NCBI RefSeq assembly: GCF_027923545.1
Contig: NZ_BROH01000016.1
Span: 46,810 to 110,809 of the forward strand
From: Sinisalibacter aestuarii
GTDB lineage: Bacteria; Pseudomonadota; Alphaproteobacteria; Rhodobacterales; Rhodobacteraceae
Direction of reading: 5' to 3'
DNA length: 64,000 nucleotides
Part shown: in pieces, positions 55,563 to 63,486 of the stretch
Layout of the letters: each line of letters opens with the position of its first letter
Numbering within the stretch: the first letter of the stretch is position 1
Position numbers and translations under genes: made by a program
Notes under the pieces: model-generated
Seen by the model: the letters and a program-made list of their open reading frames with translations, nothing else
The model's database searches: none
Told to the model about the DNA's origin: nothing

Positions 55563-56350
55563 CGGGGGCGGCGGGGTTCTCGCTCGAGGTCGAGGGCGGC
55601 ATCGGCCTGTTGCGCATCGCGCGGCCCGAAAAGCGCAACGCGCTGGATGCGGGCATGGTCGAGGCGCTGGCCAGCCTGTGCCGCGAGATCGAGCGGCGCG
55701 AGGATATCGGGCTCGTCATCCTGACCGGGCAGGGCAAGGCGTTTTGTGCCGGTGGCGATATTGCGGCATGGAGCGCCGAAACCCCCGATGCCTTCGCGCG
55801 GCACTGGGTGCGCGACGGCCATGACGCCTTTGACTGGCTCGCCCGTTTGCGCCAGCCGGTGATCGCGGTTCTGAACGGTCATGCGCTGGGCGGCGGGCTG
55901 GAGCTTGCCGCCTGTGCCGATATCCGCATCGCCGAGGCGCATGTGAAGATCGGTCAGCCGGAAGCCGGCATCGGCATCATCGCCGGCTGGTCCGGCACCC
56001 AGCGCGCGGTGCACCGCTTCGGTGCGCAACGGGTCCGCCGGATGGCGCTGTTCGGCGAGGTGCTCGACGCCGAACAGGCCTGTCGGGCCGGTATCGTCGA
56101 TCATGTGGTGGCCACCGGCGACGGGCTGCGGGCGGCGCGGGAGATGGCTCAAACCGTGCTCGCGCGCGGGCCGCTGGCCACGGAACTGACCAAGATGCTC
56201 ATCAATGCTGCGGAGGGCGAGGAACGTGGCCGCGTGCTCGAATCCTTCGCCGGGCGTATTACTGCGGCCAGCGCCGAGCTGCGCGAGGGCGTTGCCGCCT
56301 TTACCGAAAAACGTGCGCCCGATTTCCGGGCGAAAGGAGATAGCCAATGA
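55559..56350 (+). CDS. Enoyl-CoA hydratase
   Basis: 263 residues, crotonase family. In contrast with the two crotonases of the first half of the window, both hydratase glutamates are here: Glu115 (GGGLELAACAD) and Glu135 (GQPEAGIG). The oxyanion segment AFCAGGDIAAW is at about 61-71. It should hydrate the enoyl-CoA made by the acyl-CoA dehydrogenase at 59550. Overlaps both neighbours by ATGA. Confidence 0.92.
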   Translation: MTGAAGFSLEVEGGIGLLRIARPEKRNALDAGMVEALASLCREIERREDIGLVILTGQGKAFCAGGDIAAWSAETPDAFARHWVRDGHDAFDWLARLRQPVIAVLNGHALGGGLELAACADIRIAEAHVKIGQPEAGIGIIAGWSGTQRAVHRFGAQRVRRMALFGEVLDAEQACRAGIVDHVVATGDGLRAAREMAQTVLARGPLATELTKMLINAAEGEERGRVLESFAGRITAASAELREGVAAFTEKRAPDFRAKGDSQ

Positions 56351-56658
56351 TCCGCCACCTCGTGCACCTGCGTTTCGCCGCCGATGTGACAGCCGCCGAC
56401 AAGGCTGCGCTCTATGCGCGCCTTGCTGGCCTCAGCGGCCATATCGAGGGCATTCTCGACTTTCAGCATCGCGAGAACATCTCGGTCGAGACCCCGCTCG
56501 TGCGCGGTTTCCTCGACATGTTCTGGTTCGATTTCAGCGCCGTGGCGGTGCGCGACGCCTATCTGGAAGACGCGACGCATCAGGCCATTGGCGCCGATAT
56601 CGTCGCCCGGCTCGATGGCGGGGCGGATGGAGTTTTCGTCTGCGATATCGCGCTTTGA
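56347..56658 (+). CDS. Dabb family (stress-responsive A/B barrel) protein
   Basis: 103 residues, the standard size for the Dabb ferredoxin-like barrel. Starts MIRHLVHLRFAADVT and has the usual FWFDFSAVAVRDAYLEDATHQAI segment of the second half (hydrophobic strand then Y/D-x-H). Small dimeric barrels of this kind act as olivetolic-acid-cyclase-like enzymes or unknown partners of catabolic operons (family knowledge). Overlaps the hydratase gene by ATGA and the kinase gene by TGATG, so tight coupling argues for a pathway role. Confidence 0.85.
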   Translation: MIRHLVHLRFAADVTAADKAALYARLAGLSGHIEGILDFQHRENISVETPLVRGFLDMFWFDFSAVAVRDAYLEDATHQAIGADIVARLDGGADGVFVCDIAL

Positions 56659-57920
56659 TGCATCGTGCCGAGCGTGAGATCCTGACCGGGCTCTTTGAGG
56701 CTGCGGTCTCGGCAGCCGATCCGCTGACGGCGTTGCGCCCGCATCTGCCGCCGCCGCCTGCGGGACGGCTTGTCGTGGTTGGCGCGGGCAAGGGCGCGGC
56801 CCAGCTCGCCGCTGCCTTCGAAACACTGTGGGACGGGCCGGTCGCGGGTGTGGTCGTCACCCGTTACGGCTACGGCGCCCCGACGCGCCGCATCCGTGTG
56901 CTGGAAGCCGCACACCCCGTGCCCGACGCGGCGGGGCTGGCCGCCAGCGCAGCACTTGTCGAGGCGGTCTCCGGCCTCGGCCCGGACGATCTGGTGGTGG
57001 CGCTGATCTGCGGCGGCGGCTCGGCGCTTCTGCCGTCGCCGCCGGACGGGCTCACGCTGGAGGACGAACAGGCCCTCAACGCCGCGCTGCTGGCCTCCGG
57101 TGCGCCGATCGGGGTGATGAACGCGATCCGCAAGCATGTGAGCGGGATCAAGGGCGGGCGGCTTGCCGCGGCGGCCAGTCCGGCCCGGGTGCTGACGCTG
57201 GTGGTTTCCGATGTGCCCGGCGACGATCCGGCCGAGGTGGCTTCGGGGCCGACAGTGCCCTCCGATGTGACGCCCGCGGAGATGCTCGCCATGATCCGGC
57301 ACCGGGCCATTGCCTTGCCTCCCGCGATCCTGGAATTTCTGCACTCCGCGCCCGATGCGCCGCGGCCCGATGATCCGGCCTTCGCGCGCAACGAAACCCG
57401 CGTGATCGCCTCGGCGCGGCTGTCGCTGGAGGCGGCGGCGGCCCTGGCGGAAGAGGCCGGAATCCGCGCCGTGATCCTGTCGGACGCGATCGAGGGCGAG
57501 GCGCGCGATGTGGGCCTGGTTCATGCCGCCCTTGCGCGTGAGGTGGCGCGCCGCGACCGGCCATTCGCCCGCCCGGTCGTGCTTCTTTCGGGCGGCGAGA
57601 CCACGGTAACCCTGCGCAACACCGGCGGGCGCGGCGGGCGCAATACCGAGTTTCTCCTCTCCTTCGCCGAGGCGATTGACGGGGTCGGGGGGATTGCCGC
57701 GCTGGCGGCGGATACCGATGGCATCGACGGCTCCGAAAGCAATGCAGGGGCGTTTGCCGATGGCACCAGTGCGGCACGGATGCGGGCCGCGGGTGTCGAC
57801 CCGGTCGCGGCGCTGCAGGGCAACGATGCCTGGGGCGCCTTCGACGCGGTCGAAGATCTGTTCGCGCCGGGGCCGACCGGCACCAATGTCAACGATTTCC
57901 GGGCCATCCTCCTGCGCTGA
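56658..57920 (+). CDS. Glycerate 2-kinase (DUF4147/MOFRL family)
   Basis: 420 residues. The N-terminal DUF4147 domain (about 1-235) shows VVVGAGKGAAQLAAAFE, ALICGGGSALLPSPP and RKHVSGIKGGRLA (with the conserved Lys), and the C-terminal MOFRL domain shows LSGGETTVTL and GRGGRNTEFLL. This family makes 2-phosphoglycerate from D-glycerate (formerly annotated as hydroxypyruvate reductase TtuD). The ATG at 56658 overlaps the Dabb stop; frames upstream are shadows. Its presence in an acyl-CoA operon suggests that the pathway releases glycerate or glyceryl-CoA. Confidence 0.92.
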   Translation: MHRAEREILTGLFEAAVSAADPLTALRPHLPPPPAGRLVVVGAGKGAAQLAAAFETLWDGPVAGVVVTRYGYGAPTRRIRVLEAAHPVPDAAGLAASAALVEAVSGLGPDDLVVALICGGGSALLPSPPDGLTLEDEQALNAALLASGAPIGVMNAIRKHVSGIKGGRLAAAASPARVLTLVVSDVPGDDPAEVASGPTVPSDVTPAEMLAMIRHRAIALPPAILEFLHSAPDAPRPDDPAFARNETRVIASARLSLEAAAALAEEAGIRAVILSDAIEGEARDVGLVHAALAREVARRDRPFARPVVLLSGGETTVTLRNTGGRGGRNTEFLLSFAEAIDGVGGIAALAADTDGIDGSESNAGAFADGTSAARMRAAGVDPVAALQGNDAWGAFDAVEDLFAPGPTGTNVNDFRAILLR

Positions 57921-57936
57921 GCCGCTGCGCCACCGC

Positions 57937-58404
57937 TCAGCGACAGATCATCAGCCGGTTCACCCCCGTTTGCACGATCTCGCCGCGCTGGTTGGTAACC
58001 TCGAAATCGAGGGTCGCCACGCCACGGTCGGGTTTCGAGCTTGAGGGGGTCAGCGCGCGCACCGTGATGGCCGCGCCGATGGTGTCGCCCGCCAGAACAG
58101 GCGCACGAAACTGCCAGTCCCAGCCGAGCGAGGCGATGGCGTCGAATTGTGCCGGGGCCGCGTTCTTGAGCCCGTCGACCAGCGACAGCACGAGCAACCC
58201 ATGCGCGACCCGGTCGGCAAACCCGTATCGCCGCGCCGCATCGGCATCCATGTGGATGGCAAACCGGTCACCGCTGAGGGCGGCAAAAGCGTCGATGTCA
58301 GCGATGCTCACCGTGCGCGTGCCGGTGACGATCCGGTCGCCGGGCCGCAAGCGGGCCAGACCGTAGCGGCCCGGCCCGAGCACCCGGGCGCCGGTGTCGG
58401 TCAC
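57937..58404 (-). CDS. MaoC-like acyl-CoA dehydratase/hydratase
   Basis: 155 residues, hot-dog fold. The active-site Asp-His pair lies in the stretch ALSGDRFAIHMDADAARRYGF, and FADRVAHGLL follows, as in R-specific hydratases and mesaconyl/2-methyl-fumaryl hydratases. The start is the GTG at 58404, which overlaps the aldo-keto reductase stop as GTGA; the long frame upstream is a shadow of that gene. It would supply an (R)-type hydratase beside the crotonase at 55559. Confidence 0.87.
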   Translation of the reverse strand: MTDTGARVLGPGRYGLARLRPGDRIVTGTRTVSIADIDAFAALSGDRFAIHMDADAARRYGFADRVAHGLLVLSLVDGLKNAAPAQFDAIASLGWDWQFRAPVLAGDTIGAAITVRALTPSSSKPDRGVATLDFEVTNQRGEIVQTGVNRLMICR

Positions 58405-59414
58405 GAGGTCGGAGCGTCTTCGCGCAGCAGGCCCTTCGATTTGAGATCGGCCCAGAACTCCGGCGGGATCGGATGGCTGAACCAGTCGAGGTTCTGCTGC
58501 AATTGGGCCACCGTGCGGGTGCCGGCCATGAAGGTCGGCACGGCCGGGTGGGCGACGACGAATTGCAGCGCCGCCGCCGGCAGCGGCACGCCATATTCGG
58601 CGCAGACCGCTTCGATCTTGCGGACCTTTTCCATGATCCCGGCGGGGGCGGGCGCGTAGTTGTATTTTGCGCCCTCCTTGGCCCCGGTTGCGAGAATGCC
58701 GGAATTGAAGCCGCCGCCCACGACCACCGCCGCGCCGCGCGCTTCGCACATCGGCAGGAAGGTATCGAGCGAATCCTGCTCCAGAAGCGTGTAGCGTCCG
58801 GCGAGCAGGAAACAGTCGAAATCGCGCCGCTCCAGCGCGTTCTGGCAGACCTCCCATTCGTTCACGCCCACGCCGATGGCTTTGACCACGCCCTGATCGC
58901 GCAAATCGCTGAGCGCGCGCCAGGCGCCGTCCATGGCCTGTTCGAACACCTCGGCCTGCTCGTCGCCGCGTGTGAACCGGTCGATGTCGTGGATGAAGCA
59001 GATATCCATGCGTTCAAGGTTGAGCCGTTGCAGACTGTCTTCAAACGAGCGCATCACCCCGTCATAGCTGTAGTCGAAATGCATGGTGAAGCGGCCGGCA
59101 TTGGTCCATGGCTCATAGTCGATATCTTGCTTGCGGGCGGGTTTGAGTATCCGGCCCACCTTGGACGAGAGCACGAAATCGTCGCGGTTCTTCCAGCGCA
59201 GCGAGTGGCCGGTGCGCAGCTCGGCAAGCCCGTGGCCATACATCGGCGCGGTGTCGAAATACCGCACGCCCTGATCCCAGGCCTCCTGGATCATCGCGTC
59301 CGATGTGCCTTCGTCGATCTCGCGAAAGATGTTTCCGATCGGCGCGGTGCCGAAACCAAAGGCGGTGACCTCCAGATCGACACGCCCGAATTTCACTTTG
59401 GCATCGGGTTTCAT
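58401..59414 (-). CDS. Aldo-keto reductase, D-threo-aldose 1-dehydrogenase type
   Basis: 337 residues, longer than the DkgA-type enzyme at 53029 and of a different branch (L-fucose / D-threo-aldose 1-dehydrogenase, PdxI-like). The catalytic tetrad is visible: Asp and Tyr in YFDTAPMYGHGLAE (about 53-66), Lys in SSKVGR, His in CFIHDIDRF. Family members oxidise a sugar at C1 to the lactone or reduce a carbonyl. First gene of a two-gene minus-strand operon with the MaoC gene, 15 bases downstream of a TetR operator copy. Confidence 0.9.
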   Translation of the reverse strand: MKPDAKVKFGRVDLEVTAFGFGTAPIGNIFREIDEGTSDAMIQEAWDQGVRYFDTAPMYGHGLAELRTGHSLRWKNRDDFVLSSKVGRILKPARKQDIDYEPWTNAGRFTMHFDYSYDGVMRSFEDSLQRLNLERMDICFIHDIDRFTRGDEQAEVFEQAMDGAWRALSDLRDQGVVKAIGVGVNEWEVCQNALERRDFDCFLLAGRYTLLEQDSLDTFLPMCEARGAAVVVGGGFNSGILATGAKEGAKYNYAPAPAGIMEKVRKIEAVCAEYGVPLPAAALQFVVAHPAVPTFMAGTRTVAQLQQNLDWFSHPIPPEFWADLKSKGLLREDAPTS

Positions 59415-59429
59415 GGAAACCTCCCTGAT

Positions 59430-59445
59430 GTAACTATTTGGTTAT
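59430..59445. promoter_or_regulatory. TetR operator before the second aldo-keto reductase
   Basis: GTAACT-ATTT-GGTTAT, 15-31 bases upstream of the minus-strand ATG at 59414. Confidence 0.7.
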
Positions 59446-59491
59446 TTAATGTCAGGCGCCCGCCCGATGCAACCCCCGTTTCGTTCGCGGC

Positions 59492-59537
59492 TTGACGGCA
59501 TGGCAGATTCGCCCGTAAGAAGTAACCAGATAGTTAC
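59492..59537 (+). promoter_or_regulatory. Promoter and TetR operator of the acyl-CoA dehydrogenase operon
   Basis: TTGACG (59492-59497), an 18-base spacer and TAAGAA (59516-59521) form a plausible promoter. The operator GTAACC-AGAT-AGTTAC (59522-59537) follows directly and abuts the CGGAGG ribosome-binding site, so binding would hinder initiation. Confidence 0.7.
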
Positions 59538-59549
59538 CGGAGGCGGAAG

Positions 59550-60695
59550 ATGTTCCTTTCTGATACGCATCTGCAGGTGCGCGACATGGCACGGCAATTC
59601 GCCGACGAGGTGATCCGCCCGGTGGCCGAGGCGCTGGATCGCGAGGAACGGTTCCCTGCGGAAATCTACGAGCAGATGGCCGGGCTCGGCCTGTTCGGCA
59701 TCGGGGTTCCCGAGGCGATGGGCGGCCCGGGCTTCGACACAGTGACCTATGCCGTGGTGATGGAGGAGTTGTCGCGCGGGTATGCCTCGGTGGCCGATCA
59801 GTGCGGACTTGTCGAACTGATCTCGACCCTGCTCGTCCAGCACGGAACCGAGGCGCAGCGTGGCCGCTGGCTGGCCGATATCCTCGCCGCGAAGACGCTC
59901 GTTGCCTATTGCATCACAGAGCCGGAGGCCGGCACCGATGTGTCGGGTATCCGGACAAATGCGGTGCGCGACGGCAACGGATGGGTGCTGAACGGCGGCA
60001 AGATCTGGATCCACAATGCGCCGGTTGCCGATGTGGGCTTCGTGCTTGCCCGCACCGATCCGGAGGCAGGCCATCGCGGCATGTCGATCTTCATTGTCGA
60101 TCTCCACGCGGCGGGCGTTACCCGCGGGCCGAAGGAGCACAAGATGGGCCAGCGCGCCAGCCAGGTGGGCGCGCTCAATTTCGACGATGTGCGCCTGCCT
60201 GCCGATGCGCTGCTCGGCGTTGAGGGGCGGGGCTTCCACATGATGATGAGCGTGCTCGACAAGGGCCGTGTCGGCATCGCCTCGCTCGCTGTCGGGATTG
60301 CCCAGGCCGGGCTTGAAGCGGCGGTCGACTACGCCCGGCAACGCAAGCAGTTCAAAAAGCCGATTGCCGAATTCCAGGGCGTGCAATGGCTGCTGGCCGA
60401 TATCGCCAAGGATGTCGAAGCGGCCCGCCTGCTGGTGCTGAACGCCGCGCATAAGATCGACAGCGGCGCCGACGCCACGCGCTATTGCTCGATGGCCAAA
60501 TGCTTTGCCGGCGATATGGCGGTGCAGCGTTCGGCGGATGCGGTGCAGGTGTTTGGCGGTTCGGGCTATATCCGGGGCTTCGAAGTAGAGCGGCTTTACC
60601 GCGATGCCAAGATCACCCAGATCTACGAAGGCACGAACCAGATCCAGCGCATGATCATTGCCCGCGAACTTCTTGCAAAGGGAGCGCAAGCATGA
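59550..60695 (+). CDS. Acyl-CoA dehydrogenase (short/medium-chain type)
   Basis: 381 residues, standard homotetramer length. The flavin segment YCITEPEAGTDVSGI is at about 120-134, and the catalytic base Glu360 is in IYEGTNQIQRM, both canonical, unlike the two paired dehydrogenases of the first half of the window. It introduces a 2,3-double bond and hands electrons to EtfAB, and etfB is four genes downstream. Overlaps the SDR gene by ATGA. Confidence 0.94.
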   Translation: MFLSDTHLQVRDMARQFADEVIRPVAEALDREERFPAEIYEQMAGLGLFGIGVPEAMGGPGFDTVTYAVVMEELSRGYASVADQCGLVELISTLLVQHGTEAQRGRWLADILAAKTLVAYCITEPEAGTDVSGIRTNAVRDGNGWVLNGGKIWIHNAPVADVGFVLARTDPEAGHRGMSIFIVDLHAAGVTRGPKEHKMGQRASQVGALNFDDVRLPADALLGVEGRGFHMMMSVLDKGRVGIASLAVGIAQAGLEAAVDYARQRKQFKKPIAEFQGVQWLLADIAKDVEAARLLVLNAAHKIDSGADATRYCSMAKCFAGDMAVQRSADAVQVFGGSGYIRGFEVERLYRDAKITQIYEGTNQIQRMIIARELLAKGAQA

Positions 60696-61462
60696 GCCGC
60701 CCGGTTGCTCTCGTCACCGGGTCGAGCCGTGGCATCGGCCTCGCCTGCGCCGTTGCGCTGGCGCGCGAGGGGTTCGCCGTCGCGGTGAACGGCCCGGCGG
60801 ATGACGAGGAGCTTGCCCGCGCCGTCGAGGCGGTGCGCGCCGAAGGCGTGCCGGTGATCGCCGCGCCGTTCGACGTGACCGACCTTGACGAACATGATGC
60901 GGTTCTGGGCCGGATCGAGGCCGCGCTCGGCCCGCTCACGACGCTGGTGAACAATGCGGGCGTCGGCGTGATGAGCCGGGGCGACCCGCTTGAGGTGTCC
61001 GCCGCGAGCTATGACCGATGCCTTGAAGTGAACACCAAGGCGATGTTCTTTCTCATTCAGACTTTCGCCCGCCGCCTGCTCGCGCGCGACCGCGACCCGG
61101 CGCTGTTTCACGCGGTGGTCAACGTCACCTCGTCCAATGCCGGCGCCGTGGCCGAGCCGCGCTCGGAATACTGCGTCTCCAAGGCTGCCGCCGCGATGGT
61201 GTCGAAGGCATGGGCGGTGCGGCTGGGGCGCGAAAACATCGCCGTCTACGACGTTCAGCCCGGCCTGATCGCCACGGAAATGACCGCGCCCGTCATCGCC
61301 CAGTATGAAGAACGCGCCAGGGCGGGGCTCACGCTCATCCCGCGCATCGGCCAGCCCGAAGACATGGGCGCAATCGTCGCCACGCTGGCCACGGGCAGAC
61401 TTCCCTACACGACCGGGCAGGTCATCTCGGCCGATGCCGGGCTATTGGTGCCGCGTTACTGA
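60692..61462 (+). CDS. SDR family oxidoreductase (3-ketoacyl-reductase-like)
   Basis: 256 residues. TGSSRGIG (about 9-16), NNAGVG (about 87), the catalytic Ser in VTSSNAG and Tyr/Lys in YCVSKAAAAM. NAD(P) oxidation of a 3-hydroxy group in the CoA pathway fits its position between dehydrogenase and DUF993 (inference). Start at 60692 overlapping the dehydrogenase stop; frames before it are shadows. Confidence 0.9.
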   Translation: MSRPVALVTGSSRGIGLACAVALAREGFAVAVNGPADDEELARAVEAVRAEGVPVIAAPFDVTDLDEHDAVLGRIEAALGPLTTLVNNAGVGVMSRGDPLEVSAASYDRCLEVNTKAMFFLIQTFARRLLARDRDPALFHAVVNVTSSNAGAVAEPRSEYCVSKAAAAMVSKAWAVRLGRENIAVYDVQPGLIATEMTAPVIAQYEERARAGLTLIPRIGQPEDMGAIVATLATGRLPYTTGQVISADAGLLVPRY

Positions 61463-61473
61463 GGACACACCAG

Positions 61474-62625
61474 ATGAAAATCGCACTTCCCGATACCGAG
61501 GGTCGCCTCGTCGATTACAGGCTCAGCGGCATCGTGGTGCCCGAAGCCCGGTTGCCCGCGAACCCTGCGCGCATTGTCTATTCCGCCGCCCATGTGGTGG
61601 CGGACCCGTTCACCGCCAACGATCCCACCGGCCCCGCGACCGTGGACTGGGAGGCGACGATGGCCTTCCGCCACCACCTTGCCGGCCTCGGTCTCGGCAT
61701 CGCCGAGGCGATGGATACGGCGCAGCGCGGCATGGGCCTCGACTGGCCGGGCGCGCTGGAGCTGATCCGCCGGACCCGTGCGGACCTGCCCGATGCGCTC
61801 GTGGCCAATGGCTGCGGCACCGATCACCTCGATCCGGCGGCGGCGCGTTCGGTCGATGACGTGAAGCGCGCCTATATGGAACAGCTCGGCGCGATCCAGG
61901 CGCTCGACGCCCGCGTGATCCTGATGGCGAGCCGCGCGATGGCGCGGGTGGCCACCTCGCCCGCCGATTATGTCAGGCTCTATGGCGAACTGCTCGATGC
62001 CTGCGACCATCCGGCGATCCTGCATTGGCTGGGCGAGATGTTCGATCCGGCGCTCGCGGGCTACTGGGGTGCCGACAGGTTTGAAGATGCGCTCGAAACG
62101 GTGGTCGGGATCATCGAGGCCAATGCCGCCAAGGTGGATGGCATCAAGATATCGCTTTTAGACAAGGATAAGGAAGTTATCCTGCGAAATCGGCTGCCAA
62201 AAAGCGTGAAAATGTATACTGGCGACGATTTCAACTACCCCGAGCTGATCGCGGGGGACGGCGTGGGTTATTCGCATGCGCTGCTCGGCATCTTCGACCC
62301 GCTCGCACCCGCTGCCGCCCATGCCGTCGATCTGCTGGGCAAGGGCGATGCGGCGGGTTTCCGGGCGGTGCTCGATCCGACCGTGCCGCTCGCCCGGCTG
62401 ATCTTCCGCGCCCCGACGCAATACTACAAGACCGGGGTCGTGTTCCTCGCCTGGCTCAACGGGTTTCAGGATCATTTCGTGATGCTGAACGGGGCGCAGG
62501 CGCTGCGGCCCTTGCCCTATTTCACCGAGGTCTTCCGCCTCGCCGATGGCTGTGGGCTCCTGCGCGATCCCGATCTGGCCATCGCCCGGATGAAACGCCT
62601 GCTCGCGGTCTACGGCGTGGTCTGA
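61474..62625 (+). CDS. DUF993 family protein (DHDPS-like TIM-barrel aldolase family)
   Basis: 383 residues, typical for DUF993, usually labelled as dihydrodipicolinate-synthase-family but without a proven reaction. Aldolase/lyase chemistry on a sugar-acid-like compound is the usual guess. The strongly conserved core ISLLDKDKEVILRNRLP (about 229-245) contains the Lys candidates for a Schiff base. The DNA of exactly this stretch (62150-62220) uses low-GC codons (TTA, AAA, ACT) unlike the rest of the gene. It is 11 bases after the SDR gene and overlaps the isomerase-like gene by TGATG. Confidence 0.85.
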   Translation: MKIALPDTEGRLVDYRLSGIVVPEARLPANPARIVYSAAHVVADPFTANDPTGPATVDWEATMAFRHHLAGLGLGIAEAMDTAQRGMGLDWPGALELIRRTRADLPDALVANGCGTDHLDPAAARSVDDVKRAYMEQLGAIQALDARVILMASRAMARVATSPADYVRLYGELLDACDHPAILHWLGEMFDPALAGYWGADRFEDALETVVGIIEANAAKVDGIKISLLDKDKEVILRNRLPKSVKMYTGDDFNYPELIAGDGVGYSHALLGIFDPLAPAAAHAVDLLGKGDAAGFRAVLDPTVPLARLIFRAPTQYYKTGVVFLAWLNGFQDHFVMLNGAQALRPLPYFTEVFRLADGCGLLRDPDLAIARMKRLLAVYGVV

Positions 62626-63467
62626 TGCGCGATTTCTCCACCGATCATTCCGCGCTGGCCCTCAATACCGCGACGCTGGGGCACAATCTCGATGGCTTTG
62701 GCGCTGGCTGGTCGCCGGAACGGGTGATCGACGCCTGCGCCGCGCGTGGCTTTGGCGGGATCGTGTTCTGGCGGCGCGAGCTTGGCGACCGGGCCTCTGA
62801 AATCGGCGAGCGCGTCCGGGCCGCCGGCATGCAGGTCGCGGGGCTGTGCCGCACGCCCTATCTCACCGGCTCCGAGGCGGGGAGCGAGGATGACGCGAAG
62901 GCGGCAATCGACATGGCCGCGGCCCTCGGTGCGCCGGTGCTCACCATCGTCACCGGTGGCACCGAGCCGGGCACCAAGGGCCTTGCCGAAAGCCGCAAGC
63001 GGCTTGCCGACCGGGTGGCGGCGCTCGCGCCATACGCTGCCGCCCGTGGGGTCAGGCTCGCACTTGAGCCGCTCAACCCGATGTTCGGCGGCAACCGCAC
63101 CTGCCTGATGACGGTGCGCGATGCGCTCTCGGTCTGCGATGCGGTCGGGGCCGGAAATGTCGGGGTTGCGGTCGATGTCTACCATGTCTGGTGGGACAGC
63201 ACGCTGGCCGAGAGCCTCGCCGCCGCGCGGGGCCGGATTTTCGGCTATCACCTCTGTGACTGGCTGGAAAACACCCGCGACATGCTGCTCGACCGGGGCA
63301 TGATGGGCGATGGCGTGGCCGATCTGAAGGCGATCCGTGGCGCGGTCGAGGCGGCGGGCTATGACGGGCTTTGCGAGGTCGAGGTGTTTTCCGCCGCCGA
63401 TTGGTGGCAGCGCCCGCCGGAGCAGGTGCTCGACGCCGTGGTGGCGCGATTCCGGGCCCATTGCTGA
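62625..63467 (+). CDS. Sugar phosphate isomerase/epimerase (xylose-isomerase-like TIM barrel)
   Basis: 280 residues, AP-endonuclease-2-type barrel. Metal ligands fit Glu in LALEPLNPM (about 148), Asp in VDVYHVWWD (about 183), His in GYHLCDW (about 209) and Glu in CEVEVFSA near the end. It would isomerise or epimerise a keto-sugar or keto-acid. Genes of this type accompany DUF993 in other genomes (context knowledge), so the two probably act in sequence. Stop codon to etfB start is 19 bases. Confidence 0.88.
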   Translation: MRDFSTDHSALALNTATLGHNLDGFGAGWSPERVIDACAARGFGGIVFWRRELGDRASEIGERVRAAGMQVAGLCRTPYLTGSEAGSEDDAKAAIDMAAALGAPVLTIVTGGTEPGTKGLAESRKRLADRVAALAPYAAARGVRLALEPLNPMFGGNRTCLMTVRDALSVCDAVGAGNVGVAVDVYHVWWDSTLAESLAAARGRIFGYHLCDWLENTRDMLLDRGMMGDGVADLKAIRGAVEAAGYDGLCEVEVFSAADWWQRPPEQVLDAVVARFRAHC

Positions 63468-63486
63468 AATCCGAAGGAGACAGCCA

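Noticed and set aside
56205..56657. Upstream extension of the glycerate kinase frame
   Set aside because: It is a shadow of the hydratase and Dabb genes; the TGATG junction at 56656-56660 is the coupled start.
58405..58857. N-terminal extension of the MaoC reading frame
   Set aside because: It lies within the aldo-keto reductase gene in another frame; the GTGA overlap at 58401-58404 gives a normal-length MaoC protein.
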